20,224 nt of DNA from Nemertoderma westbladi (GCA_032718475.1 JAUCBJ010003288.1:1-20224), one strand, 5' to 3'. Counted from the stretch's first letter, positions 1 to 8,979 are shown. Numbers and translations are program-made. The notes: generated by a model not told the origin, from the sequence alone.

Positions 1-327
1 TTATATAGTATTTGATTTATATACGTATTCATATTGGGCTACACGCAGTTGTCAGTTAACACCTTCACATACCGTATATACTTCGTCTATTGTTTTGGTT
101 AGATTTTTGTTACTTGGGTTAGAATTTAAACTTATTCACAATAAAATAAGGTTAGTGTCAATGGAAATATTATAAATTATTTGCGAGGCGATAAAATTAT
201 TATACTGATTTTTCATATTGGTGGATCTATAATATTATTATGGTTACATTTTTGTTGACATCGGTTAAATATTAATTTGGCTTAATATTTTATGTTAAAT
301 TAATATTCTCGTATTTGAATATTTACA
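1..327. other. AT-rich region upstream of the ClC gene
   Basis: No gene is visible here. The sequence is strongly AT-rich and presumably holds the 5' UTR and promoter of the ClC gene that starts at 328. Short TATA-like words occur (for example tataaat near 171), but none can be assigned as a core promoter in such AT-rich DNA. No repeat or RNA gene was seen. Confidence 0.4.
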
Positions 328-2844
328 ATGCCGATGCCACAGATATGTCCCCCAACCGCCAACTGCTGTACCAACTGTTGCCATGACAATGAGACGATGC
401 CTCTGTTGGGTGGCAGTGACGAGAACAACGAGCTACCCAGCAAAGACTACGAGAGTTTGGACTACGACGTATGTTACAACCGACCATACGTCGACCGTAT
501 CAAACATATAACAGACCGGGACGCCACTGTTAAATCTCTATTAACGTGGATATTGGCATTCGCTATCGGCGCTATAACTGGTATTATTGCGTTGTTTATA
601 GATTTTATAGTGAACTTATTGAATAACCTTAAATTCGGTACGATCGACGCCACCATTCAGGACACCGAGACTAATCTAGGATTCAGCTTGCTGTATCTGC
701 TGCTATTTAATCTCGGTTTTGTATCCATAGCGATTATGTTAACTGTTCTAGAACCGGTGGCTGCGGGTTCTGGAATCCCCGAGATTAAGTGTTACCTCAA
801 CGGCGTTAAGATCCCGGGCGTTGTTCGTGCGCGGACCCTGATCTCCAAGGCAGTGGGTGTGCTGTTCAGCGTGGCGGGGGGTCTGTTTGTTGGTAAGGAA
901 GGCCCAATGATACACAGTGGAGCCGTGGTAGGGGCCGGTGTTCCTCAGTTCCAGTCTTTCCTCTGCGGACGTTTCCAGTTTATTTACGACCACTTCCGCT
1001 CCGACCGCGATAAACGGGACTTCGTCTCATCGGGTGCGGCAGCCGGTGTCGCCGCTGCATTCGGCGCTCCTATCGGGGGAGTTCTATTCAGTCTGGAAGA
1101 AGGTTCCTCGTTCTGGAATCAATCGTTGACTTGGCGAACTCTGTTCTGCGCGATGTCAGCCACTTTCACATTAAATTTTTTCCTTTCTGGAATAAATCTA
1201 AATAAATGGGGCACCTTCTACGAACCCGGTCTCATCAACTTCGGTGTATTTACCTGCGCGAACAACGAAGTCTCAGAGAACGATTGTAACCTCTGGACCG
1301 CTTTCGATTTACTAATTTTTATAGTAATCGCGGTATTTGGTGGACTCTTTGGCGCTTTATTTAACGCTATTAACACTCGAATAACCAAACTACGAATGCG
1401 ACAATTTCGCAGAAGACGCTACCGTATTCTAGAAACTTTTATCATTGCCACGGCAACGACTGTAGTTTCGTTCGTGGCAGCCATGTCGTTTGGCGAATGT
1501 AAACCATTTACTGCCTTAAACGGGACTCGCAGCGAAGAGGGAGAAACAATTCGCACGTATTTCTGTCCAGATGGAACTTACAACGACATGGCGACGCTGT
1601 TCTTTAACACTCAAGAGAGCGCCATCAAACAGCTGTTCCACCAACCAGCCACATTCGGGCTGCGAACTCTCTCAGTCTACTTCCTGCTCTTCTACCTGTT
1701 GTGCTGTTGGACTTACGGTTGTCTCGTCCCAAGCGGTCTGTTCGTCCCATCGTTGCTATGCGGTGCGGCGTACGGCCGATTCGTGGGTAACTTTCTGTCC
1801 CAGTACCTCGGTAGAACTCACGTCTACTCGGGGACCTACGCGCTGATCGGAGCCGCCGCATTCCTAGGCGGGGTAGTACGGATGACAATCAGTCTAACCG
1901 TGATCCTATTGGAATCTACTAACGAGATTAGTTACGGGTTGCCCATTATGTTGACTCTCATGATCGCGAAGTGGGTAGGAGATTTGTTTAATCACGGGAT
2001 CTACGATATTCACATTCACTTAAAGCGAGTCCCGTTACTGGAATGGGAGCCGCCTCACACAACAGACACCCTCTCCGCCAAGGACATAGTCGAACCAAAC
2101 CTATCCTACATATTCCCACACACTCGACTACAGAGTATAGTCTCGTTGCTAAGGACAACCGCGCACAATGCGTTTCCTGTGGTCACCGTTAATAACCACG
2201 GCGGAACCGATAGAACGATGACTTCCACCGGGGATAACAACATGGTTAACAACAATCTCGTTTACCGTCGGAACAGCGTACTAACTCGCGAGTCAACCTC
2301 CCGCGAACGCAGTCGCACTCTCTCCTTCGAGTTCTCTCTCCCGACCAATCAGCGGCGAGTTCGGTTGCCCTTCACCAACGAGATGGGCGAACTTCCCAAC
2401 GAGCCGGTGGACGAGTTGTATAATGTTTCGGACGAATCGAGTTGTAAAAGTCTCCGTTTCCACGGGATTATCTTACGTTCCCAACTAGTTAGCCTCCTTA
2501 AGAACGGCGTTAGTTACGCCTCCAACGAGCCGCCAGACACCCAACCCAACATCCAATACGCGGAATTGAACGCTGACTACCCTCGTTTTGATTCCATCCA
2601 CGACTTGTATCTAGGCAACCTGGATGGTCAACGTTTAGTAGACGTGACTCCGTATATGAACTCAGCCCCTTATCGAGTAGACCCAACTTGTACCGCCACT
2701 CACGTGTTCAACCTGTTCCGAACCCTGGGATTGCGCCATCTACCGGTGGTTAGCAACACTGGCGAGATTATAGGGTTAATTACTCGACATAATTTGGTTC
2801 ATTCTCATCTCAAACAATGCCGACAACGTCAACATATACTGTAG
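328..2844 (+). CDS. CLCN7: ClC-7-like H+/Cl- exchange transporter, intronless
   Basis: 838 residues with no internal stop. By family knowledge this is a voltage-gated 2Cl-/1H+ exchanger of lysosomal or late endosomal membrane. Seen in sequence: the selectivity motif GSGIP (147-151), the gating-glutamate motif GKEGP (E191), the proton-glutamate motif LEEGSSFWN (E258), GLFVP (470-474) and the pore tyrosine in GTYALIG (Y504), set in about ten or more hydrophobic segments. Two CBS regions follow: CBS1 from about 581, split by a Ser/Asn/Arg-rich insert (about 633-705), and CBS2 from about 771 to the end. The N-terminus has a Cys-rich patch (CCTNCC) and an acidic dileucine sequence ETMPLL (22-27), matching the ExxxLL lysosome-sorting rule. 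The ESLDYD motif and TM-region wording favour ClC-7 over ClC-6 or ClC-3/4/5. The start ATG has A at -3. Length is close to vertebrate ClC-7 (about 800). The lack of introns is notable. A usual partner is the OSTM1 beta subunit, which is not in this window. Confidence 0.95.
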   Translation: MPMPQICPPTANCCTNCCHDNETMPLLGGSDENNELPSKDYESLDYDVCYNRPYVDRIKHITDRDATVKSLLTWILAFAIGAITGIIALFIDFIVNLLNNLKFGTIDATIQDTETNLGFSLLYLLLFNLGFVSIAIMLTVLEPVAAGSGIPEIKCYLNGVKIPGVVRARTLISKAVGVLFSVAGGLFVGKEGPMIHSGAVVGAGVPQFQSFLCGRFQFIYDHFRSDRDKRDFVSSGAAAGVAAAFGAPIGGVLFSLEEGSSFWNQSLTWRTLFCAMSATFTLNFFLSGINLNKWGTFYEPGLINFGVFTCANNEVSENDCNLWTAFDLLIFIVIAVFGGLFGALFNAINTRITKLRMRQFRRRRYRILETFIIATATTVVSFVAAMSFGECKPFTALNGTRSEEGETIRTYFCPDGTYNDMATLFFNTQESAIKQLFHQPATFGLRTLSVYFLLFYLLCCWTYGCLVPSGLFVPSLLCGAAYGRFVGNFLSQYLGRTHVYSGTYALIGAAAFLGGVVRMTISLTVILLESTNEISYGLPIMLTLMIAKWVGDLFNHGIYDIHIHLKRVPLLEWEPPHTTDTLSAKDIVEPNLSYIFPHTRLQSIVSLLRTTAHNAFPVVTVNNHGGTDRTMTSTGDNNMVNNNLVYRRNSVLTRESTSRERSRTLSFEFSLPTNQRRVRLPFTNEMGELPNEPVDELYNVSDESSCKSLRFHGIILRSQLVSLLKNGVSYASNEPPDTQPNIQYAELNADYPRFDSIHDLYLGNLDGQRLVDVTPYMNSAPYRVDPTCTATHVFNLFRTLGLRHLPVVSNTGEIIGLITRHNLVHSHLKQCRQRQHIL

Positions 2845-3181
2845 CACAGAGAGAAAATCAAACTGAGAATAATCCGTTTACATTTCATATTCTCCTTCTA
2901 TATATGTCAAACACCTTGTTCTCCGAGTCATATTGCAGTATCGCCTTGTTCAGACATATTTATAAGGCTCATTTATTCAGCGATCTCGCCACTCATAACA
3001 TATTTAATTATTATTGGAATTATAAAAAAATGTTAATTATTATACTGATATAATGCGGCATAATCTTAGAGAATAATTGATTTTGTAATTGATTGTACCT
3101 TCTGTGCCCCTTTGCTTTTAATTAATAACTTACGATAATTGTAATGAATTATTTTTTTGTGTTTGCTGGAGAAAAGAGACA
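2845..3181. other. AT-rich 3' flank of the ClC gene
   Basis: This is the presumed 3' UTR and downstream spacer. It is AT-rich and carries several stops in all frames. I found no AATAAA polyadenylation signal before the inverted-repeat element; tataaaaaaatg near 3020 is only an A-rich run. No gene is supported. Confidence 0.4.
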
Positions 3182-3418
3182 GGGGGGAAACTGGACGCAA
3201 AACCCGCCTTGGCGAATTAATATCCCGCATCAATGTTAAATTCTCAATTTAGGGAAAGCAGCAGGTTGCAGTGGCACGTTATTTTAACCAAAACAATAAA
3301 CTAAGCACAATAGAACAGGTTGCAGGTTTATTTTTGAGAATAATCAGCTGTTATTTGCGTCGAATATCCCCTGGAGAGGATGAATTTTTATTGCGTCCAG
3401 TTTCCCCCCCCCCCCCCC
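3182..3418. mobile_element. Small non-autonomous element with 19-bp terminal inverted repeats (MITE-like)
   Basis: The left end (3182-3200) reads six G then AAACTGGACGCAA. The right end (3391-3409) is its exact reverse complement, and the C run extends to 3418 (15 C in total). The interior (about 190 bp) has no ORF and contains a direct repeat of caggttgcag. This is the layout of a miniature inverted-repeat transposable element or a solo DNA transposon deletion derivative. No clean target-site duplication can be read: the flanks share only a loose CTGG(G)AGAAAA similarity. The superfamily is therefore unassigned. The uneven lengths of the terminal G and C runs suggest slippage. It sits directly against the satellite array. 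Confidence 0.6.
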
Positions 3419-3754
3419 TATCTGGGAGAAAAAACTAACTGCATACGAGATCTAAATAATAGGACATGGAATTCTCGTTTATTTTCCGCTAATACTATAC
3501 TGTGGATAGCTAAACTCCAGTCCCATACTTTATCACTATGCAGTATTCTGTAGTTAGGGATAGCTAAACTCCAGTCCCATACTTTATCACTATGCAGTAT
3601 TCTGTAGTTAGGGATAGCTAAACTCCAGTCCCATACTTTATCACTATGCAGTATTCTGTAGTCAGGGATAGCTAAACCCCAGTCCATACTTTATCACTAT
3701 GCAGTATTCTGTAGTTAGGGATAGCTAAACTCCAGTCCCATACTTTATCACTAT

Positions 3755-4401
3755 GCAGTACTCTGTAGTCAGGGATAGCTAAACTCCAGTCCCATACTTT
3801 ATCACTATGCAGTATTCTGTAGTTAGTGATAGCTAAACTCCAGTCCCATACTTTATCACTATGCAGTATTCTGTAATTAGTGATAGCTAAATCCCAGTCC
3901 CATACTTTATCACTATGCAGTATTTAGTTAGGGATAGCTAAATTCCAGTCCCCTACCTTATCACTATGCAGTATTCTGTAATTAGTGATAGCTAAACCCC
4001 AGTCCCATACTTTATCACTATGCAGTATTTAGTTAGGGATAGCTAAACTCCAGTCCCATACTTTATCACTATGCAGTATTCTGTAGTTAGGCATAGCTAA
4101 ACTCCAGTCCCATACTTTATCACTGCAGTATTCCATTGTCTGTAGTTAGGGATAGCTAAACTCCAGTCCCATACTTTATCCATATGCAGTATTCTGTAGT
4201 CAGGGATAGCTAAACTCCAGCCCCATACTTTATCACTATGCAGTATTCTGTAGTTAGTGATAGCTAAACTTCAATCCCATACTTTATCACTATGCAGTAT
4301 TTTGTAGTTAGTGATAGCTAAAGACCAGTCCCATACTTTATCACTATGCAGTATTCTGTAATTAGAGAGAGCTAATCTCCAGTCCCATACTTTATCACTA
4401 T
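3755..4401 (+). repeat. Higher-order repeat block, copy 1 (about 647 bp, 12 monomers)
   Basis: This block of about 12 monomers carries an ordered set of rare variants: gcagtactctgtagtc, cccctacctt, ccattgtctgtag, atccatatgcag, cttcaatccc, aaagaccagtcc and agagagagctaatctcc. The same variants recur in the same order 647 bp downstream. This shows that the array grew by a multi-monomer duplication and not only by single-monomer amplification. Confidence 0.85.
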
Positions 4402-5053
4402 GCAGTACTCTGTAGTCAGGGATAGCTAAACTCCAGTCCCATACTTTATCACTATGCAGTATTCTGTAGTTAGTGATAGCTAAACTCCAGTCCCATACTT
4501 TATCACTATGCAGTATTCTGTAATTAGTGATAGCTAAATCCCAGTCCCATACTTTATCACTATGCAGTATTTAGTTAGGGATAGCTAAACTCCAGTCCCC
4601 TACCTTATCACTATGCAGTATTCTGTAATTAGTGATAGCTAAACCCCAGTCCCATACTTTATCACTATGCAGTATTTAGTTAGGGATAGCTAAACTCCAG
4701 TCCCATACTTTATCACTACAGTATTCTGTAGTTAGGCATAGCTAAACTCCAGTCCCATACTTTATCACTATGCAGTATTCCATTGTCTGTAGTTAGGGAT
4801 AGCTAAACTCCAGTCCCATACTTTATCCATATGCAGTATTCTGTAGTCAGGGATAGCTAAACTCCAGCCCCATACTTTATCACTATGCAGTATTCTGTAG
4901 TTAGTGATAGCTAAACTTCAATCCCATACTTTATCACTATGCAGTATTTTGTACAGTAGTTAGTGATAGCTAAAGACCAGTCCCATACTTAATCACTATG
5001 CAGTATTCTGTAATTAGAGAGAGCTAATCTCCAGTCCCATACTTTATCACTAT
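4402..5053 (+). repeat. Higher-order repeat block, copy 2
   Basis: This is the tandem duplicate of the preceding block, repeating its rare variants at a constant offset of 647 bp (for example ccattgtc at 4133 and 4780, and cttcaatccc at 4269 and 4916). Small differences have accumulated, such as a 5-base insertion (tacagtagttag near 4950) and one missing TG near 4718. The block ends where the sequence changes to gcagtattctttagttg, after which monomers are again simple. Confidence 0.85.
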
Positions 5054-5886
5054 GCAGTATTCTTTAGTTGTTAGGGATATCTAAACTCCAGTCCCATACT
5101 TTATCACTATGCAGTATTCTGTAGTTAGGGATAGCTAAACTCCAGTCCCATACTTTATCACTATGCAGTATTCTGTAATTAGTGATAGCTAAACTCCAGT
5201 CCCATACTTTATCACTATGCAGTATTCTGTAGTTAGGGATAGCTAAACTCCAGTCCCATACTTTATCACTATGCAGTATTCTGTAATTAGTGATAGCTAA
5301 ACTCCAGTCCCATACTTTATCACTATGCAGTATTCTGTAATAAGTGATAGCTAAACTCCAGTCCCATACTTTATCACTATGCAGTATTCTGTAGTTAGGG
5401 ATAGCTAAACTCCAGTCCCATAATTTATCACTATGCAGTATTCTGTAATTAGTGATAGCTAAACTCCAGTCCCATACTTTATCACTATGCAGTATTCTGT
5501 AATTAGGGGGACCTAAACTCCAGTCCCATACTTTATCACTATGCAGTATTCTTTAGTTAGGGATATCTAAACTCCAGTCCCATACTCTTATCACTATGCA
5601 GTATTCTGTAGTTAGGGATAGCTAAACTCCAGTCCCATACTGTATCACTATGCAGAATTCTGTAGTTAGTGATAGCTAAACCCCAGTCCCATACTGTATC
5701 ACTTATGCAGTATTCTGTAGTTAGTGATAGTTAGCTAAATTCCAGTCCCATACTTTACCACTATGCAGTATCCTGTAATTAGGGAGACCTAAACTCCAAT
5801 CCCATACTTTACCACTATGCAGTATCCTGTAATTAGAGAGAGCTAAACCCCAGTACCATATTTTATCACTATGCAGTATTCTGTAT

Positions 5887-6359
5887 AATTATATGATGTT
5901 AGACAACCACGACTTTGAGGGATTGTGATATTAATAGGAAAATAATAAAATAGAACATGGGGTCGGTGCTAATTCGGGTTTGTTGCATTCAGTGGAGAAT
6001 TATGTTTGTGCATTTGGGGCTAATGTTAACATACATTGGGGGTGGTGGGTGGTGTCAATTCTGTTTGGTGGTACGGTAGGATTTCTAATTTATTGGTCAT
6101 TGTCTTAATTTAGTGGTGCAGTTTTGTTAGGTTAGGGGTGTGGATCGTGGCACACTGCTGATGAGGAGAACCACGAATCCCAGGGTTCAGTCGTTAAATT
6201 TCCGAAACCCTTTTATTTTTATAAAATTTATTACTTACACTTTACCTATTCCTGCAATACTTACCGGTACCTGTAGTTACTGAATGGTTTGGTGCAGTCT
6301 TCCTTGTGGTAGTTGAAGTCAGGTCAGGTATTCTAGGTCATTGATCAAGAATACTTGCC
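5887..6359. other. Intergenic spacer between satellite and LINE
   Basis: No gene is supported. A GT-rich stretch (about 6040-6080, tgggggtggtgggtggtg) is followed by a segment resembling a tRNA A-box (6148-6158) and B-box start (6184) that is too poor to call. The 5' edge of the LINE is not marked by any clear target-site duplication, so part of this stretch could belong to it. Confidence 0.35.
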
Positions 6360-6365
6360 ACCTCC

Positions 6366-6400
6366 ATGCAGCATAAAGGATGTGCCACCTGTAGCTGCAT
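6366..6400 (+). other. Hairpin in LINE leader, 7-bp arms
   Basis: ATGCAGC (6366-6372) and its exact reverse complement GCTGCAT (6394-6400) enclose a 21-nt loop. It lies directly before the four-copy hairpin array and may be the first element of the same structured leader. A single 7-bp pair can arise by chance, so it is weaker than the repeats that follow. Confidence 0.35.
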
Positions 6401-6488
6401 AGACCCTCTTACTAGGGCAAATCTGGTCCTGTAACTAGGACCCCCTTCGTTCTGGGATAAGGACGCCCTTGGTCCTGGATTAAGGACC
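6401..6488 (+). repeat. Four tandem 23-bp hairpin repeats
   Basis: Four units at exact 23-bp spacing (last stem base before the loop at 6407, 6430, 6453 and 6476) each form a short stem with a 6-nt loop. Stems: 6404-6407/6414-6417 (CCCT/AGGG), 6425-6430/6437-6442 (GGTCCT/AGGACC), 6448-6453/6460-6465 (CGTTCT/AGGACG, one T-G) and 6471-6476/6483-6488 (GGTCCT/AGGACC). Where stem bases differ between units the partner also changes (C-G for T-A in unit 1; C-G for G-C in unit 3), which argues that the pairing itself is kept. The array lies in the leader of the LINE. Confidence 0.6.
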
Positions 6489-6496
6489 CATATACT

Positions 6497-6752
6497 TGGC
6501 TGCAGGGGTATATGGCCTGACCAGGCAGATGGTGATCTACCAATGGCTGGTCAGGAGTAGAGTGTTCTCATGTCCACTCTGAGAGCACTTCACTGCGACC
6601 TGCACCTGGCAGCAAGGGTACAGGGCATGACCCAGCAGATGAGCTGCAACAGCCAATGGTGGGTCATGTGCGCCAGAGTGGATATGGGTGATGGGCCTCA
6701 TATCTGACTCCATTGCGACACCCACCCTGTGGAATGGCAAACCAGGGTGTCG
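6497..6752 (+). repeat. Diverged duplication (about 110 bp) of a multi-hairpin leader module
   Basis: Copy A (about 6497-6607) and copy B (about 6608-6730, with a third hairpin to 6752) align through ggctgcaggggta / ggcagcaagggta, gcagatg, caatgg and ctgcgac / ttgcgac. First hairpin: A 6516-6524/6547-6555 (CCTGACCAG/CTGGTCAGG), B 6626-6634/6660-6668 (CATGACCCA/TGGGTCATG), both perfect 9-bp stems although three of the nine pairs differ. Second hairpin: A 6561-6569/6581-6589 (AGTGTTCTC/GAGAGCACT, one T-G), B 6681-6686/6699-6704 (GATATG/CATATC). A third stem in copy B is 6716-6723/6745-6752 (CGACACCC/GGGTGTCG). Duplicated 5' UTR units are known in several LINE families, where they carry promoter activity. 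Confidence 0.6.
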
Positions 6753-6790
6753 AGAGCTAACTCGGCAAAAAAGCACCCCCCAACCCCACT

Positions 6791-7165
6791 ATGTATTACA
6801 TTAGTAATGCGGAGGTCCGGCCACTAGAGGCCAGTGGAATTACCGGACACAATCGGCCTCACAGGCGTCATTTAACTCCTGACCGGCTGCCTGTCTCACC
6901 CCCTAGTGGAGAGAGAGCAGCCAACAATTCTTTGAGCCCCTTTCCTGATGACCTTTCTGGCCCAAACTCTGGGTCACCAGGGAGGCCAGATTGTGATGGG
7001 GAGAGGGATTCTGGAGTTGGAGGCTACTCTCATGTTCCACCCCGACCAACAAAGCCATTGGTGAATCTGAAGCAAGTCACTAGACTAGCCTCAGTAAACA
7101 CCCTAACACTCGGGTCCCCAATGCGACAAGGTGAGCTGACTGCTGACAGACTGATGAGGTTCTGA
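6791..7165 (+). pseudogene. LINE ORF N-terminal part, up to the start of the endonuclease
   Basis: A 124-codon open frame from ATG 6791. Its first part is Pro/Ser/Gly-rich and unstructured. The end, LASVNTLTL, resembles the first strand of LINE endonucleases, whose usual form is xxWNVRTL with the metal-binding Asn. The frame then stops. The segment that should carry the catalytic ExH-type motif is missing between about 7150 and 7200. The open frame is therefore a remnant and cannot encode a whole endonuclease. Confidence 0.5.
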
Positions 7166-7190
7166 TTAAGGACATGGGGGCGGTTGGCGA

Positions 7191-7748
7191 CTCGCCCTCG
7201 CGTCAGCAGATGATAGTGGTAATGGTGGAATTGGTCTATTGATGAATCCAACTGCACATGCAGCATTGGACAAAATAGACCAAATCTCTCACCGCATCAT
7301 CCGTTGCCACTTCTCATGTTCTGGAAGACTGGCTAAGAAGTTTCCTAAGGTGGTTCTGATTGTGTGCTACTCTCCAACTAGTGTTGCCCCTGTAGAGGAG
7401 GTGGAAAATTTCTACCACAATCTACAAGCAGCTACTGATGGAGTGGATCAGCATGCATTCTTAACATTCCTGGGAGACTTTAATGCAAGTCTGCATCAAT
7501 CACCTACATCGCCCTGGGTCTATAGCAATAGTGTTAATCGAAATTCTGTCCATCTTCAGGATTTTATCTCTGGAAATGGATTGTTTTCGGCTGGAACCCA
7601 GTTCAAGAAGCGAACTGGAAAGCTATGGACTCATAGTGAACCCAGTGGTCACAAGTCCCAGATAGACCATATTCTGTTTCGTAGGAAATACAGGAGCTCT
7701 ATACAAGACTAATGCATTTACACTTCGACCCTTCTCCAGTGATCACCG
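7191..7748 (+). pseudogene. LINE endonuclease domain, central and C-terminal part
   Basis: Reading in the frame of GNGGIGLL (7218 onward), this encodes the middle and end of an exonuclease-endonuclease-phosphatase domain. Visible motifs are YSPTS, GDFNA (7473-7487), QIDHI (7659-7673) and, after a frame change near 7710, SSDHRLIL with the SDH triad end (7738-7746). By family knowledge these residues make the nick that primes reverse transcription. The frame stops at 7710-7712 and continues in +1, so the protein is broken. The first part of the domain is deleted. Confidence 0.75.
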
Positions 7749-8979
7749 CCTTATTTTGGCCAAGGTAAGACTTAGTCTGCGTGCTAGCAGAACAACGAAA
7801 TCTGCCTTGCCGCGGCATGACTGGTCCTCTCTGTTGCAACAGCCAAGTGTGAGATCCAGCTTCATACTACAGCTGAGCAACAGGTATGAGGCTCTTGCCT
7901 CTGAGGCGGCAGATCACTGTGAGGGCTATACTGCCTTTACAGAAGCAGTTAAGTTAGCAGCTGTAGAAACAGTTCCTGTATACCCTCGAAACAGGAAAAG
8001 GGCCCCCTGGACTGACAACAAAATTCAGAAGTGCCGAAATTACCTTCATAAGGCGCAGAAAGAGTCCCGACTCAAACAGACTACAGCGGCCAAGAATGCA
8101 GTTAAGGCTGCATCTAGGTCCCTGAACAGGCAGTACTCTGTTAATCTACAGGAGCTAATAAACCAACAGGTTGATGCCATCAATGATGCTGACGACAGCA
8201 GGCAATCATCCCAGGCATGGAAATCGATCAATTTGCTTACTGGGCGGAAAAGCCAACCAACCACCAAGGTTAAGGCTGAATCACCAGCCGATCGCCTCAA
8301 TGGTTGGAAAGCCCACTTTGAAAAGCTCCTCAATAATGACAGGGTATTGCCTGATAACTTTATAGAAGTAAAAGTGTCTGAGTCTGTACTCCCAGATATT
8401 CCCATTGGCGATATCTCCTTTGCAGAAGTGAAGGCTGCTGCAAAGAGCATTAAGCCCAATCGTGCCAGTGGAGTAGATGGTGTTCCCCCTGAGGTCTTTA
8501 AAATACCTGAGTGTTTAAAGCTCATCTATCCCATCATAGTAGACATGTACCGAACAACAAGAGTCCCACAAGAAATGAAAACAAATAAGTTGGTGCCAGT
8601 TCCCAAGAGGGGCAACCTAACACTCTATGGTTCTTTTCGGGGAATCTCATTGATCTCGATTGCTGCAAAGCTATACAATAGGATTCTATTAAATCGCATC
8701 AGGGATCCCATTGAGAGACTGCTCCGTGGAAATCAGAATGGGTTCCGTAAAGGTCGTGGGACCATGGAGCCCATTTTGGCACTTAGAAGGATAATTGAAG
8801 AATTATCAAAAAAGAAAGACATGCATCTGGCTGTTATCTTTGTTGACTTATTCAAGGCCTTTGATTCAGACTCTCGCTCACGTATGTTCATCATACTTTC
8901 ATTATATGGGATTCCTGATGAAATTATTGCAGCAATCAGATCAGTATACGATGGTTCGACAACATGTGTCTACTGTTGA
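7749..8979 (+). pseudogene. LINE linker and reverse transcriptase, N-terminal part (fingers to motif A)
   Basis: The frame is open from just before 7756 to 8979. The linker after the endonuclease (NRYEAL, KRAPWTDNKI) leads into RT segments: SIKPNRASGVDGVPPEVFK, YGSFRGISLISIAAKLYNRI, NQNGFRKGRGTMEPI and motif A FVDLFKAFDS (8839-8868), which holds the first catalytic Asp (8845-8847). The frame ends with a stop at 8977-8979 because one base is missing near 8970; the downstream RT continues in the next frame. The reverse-strand open frame across 8046-8525 is a shadow. Confidence 0.85.

Larger units (their letters stand above)
3501..5886. repeat. 54-bp satellite array, about 44 monomers
   Basis: The monomer, on the + strand, starts GATAGCTAAACTCCAGTCCC, continues through CATACTTTATCACTATGCAG and ends TATTCTGTAGTTAGG. 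The common period is 54 bp, and some monomers are shortened (gcagtatttagttag lacks the TCTGTAG segment) or lengthened. Divergence between monomers is low. There are two main junction variants, TTAGGGATA and TTAGTGATA, and further private variants that reveal higher-order structure. Because 54 is a multiple of three, the minus strand stays open across several monomers; this is a by-product, not evidence of a gene. A role in heterochromatin is possible but not shown. Confidence 0.95.

Noticed and set aside
3418-3687. Minus-strand 89-codon open frame with 18-residue repeats (WDWSLAIPNYRILHSDKV)
   Set aside because: It is the satellite read in reverse; the 54-bp period keeps the frame open by arithmetic. 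Indels in other monomers close it, and there is no independent sign of coding.
6158-6192. Hammerhead ribozyme-like core CTGATGAG...CGAA...GTC
   Set aside because: Stem I cannot form between the flanks, stem II would have one or two pairs and the 15.1/16.1 pair is wrong.
6148-6194. tRNA-like A-box and B-box (SINE head candidate)
   Set aside because: The A-box fits about 9 of 11 positions, but the B-box after GGTTC is poor and the spacing of 36 is short. No SINE body or tail is evident.
8046-8525. 159-codon minus-strand open frame
   Set aside because: Shadow of the LINE reverse transcriptase frame on the + strand, which has recognised motifs.
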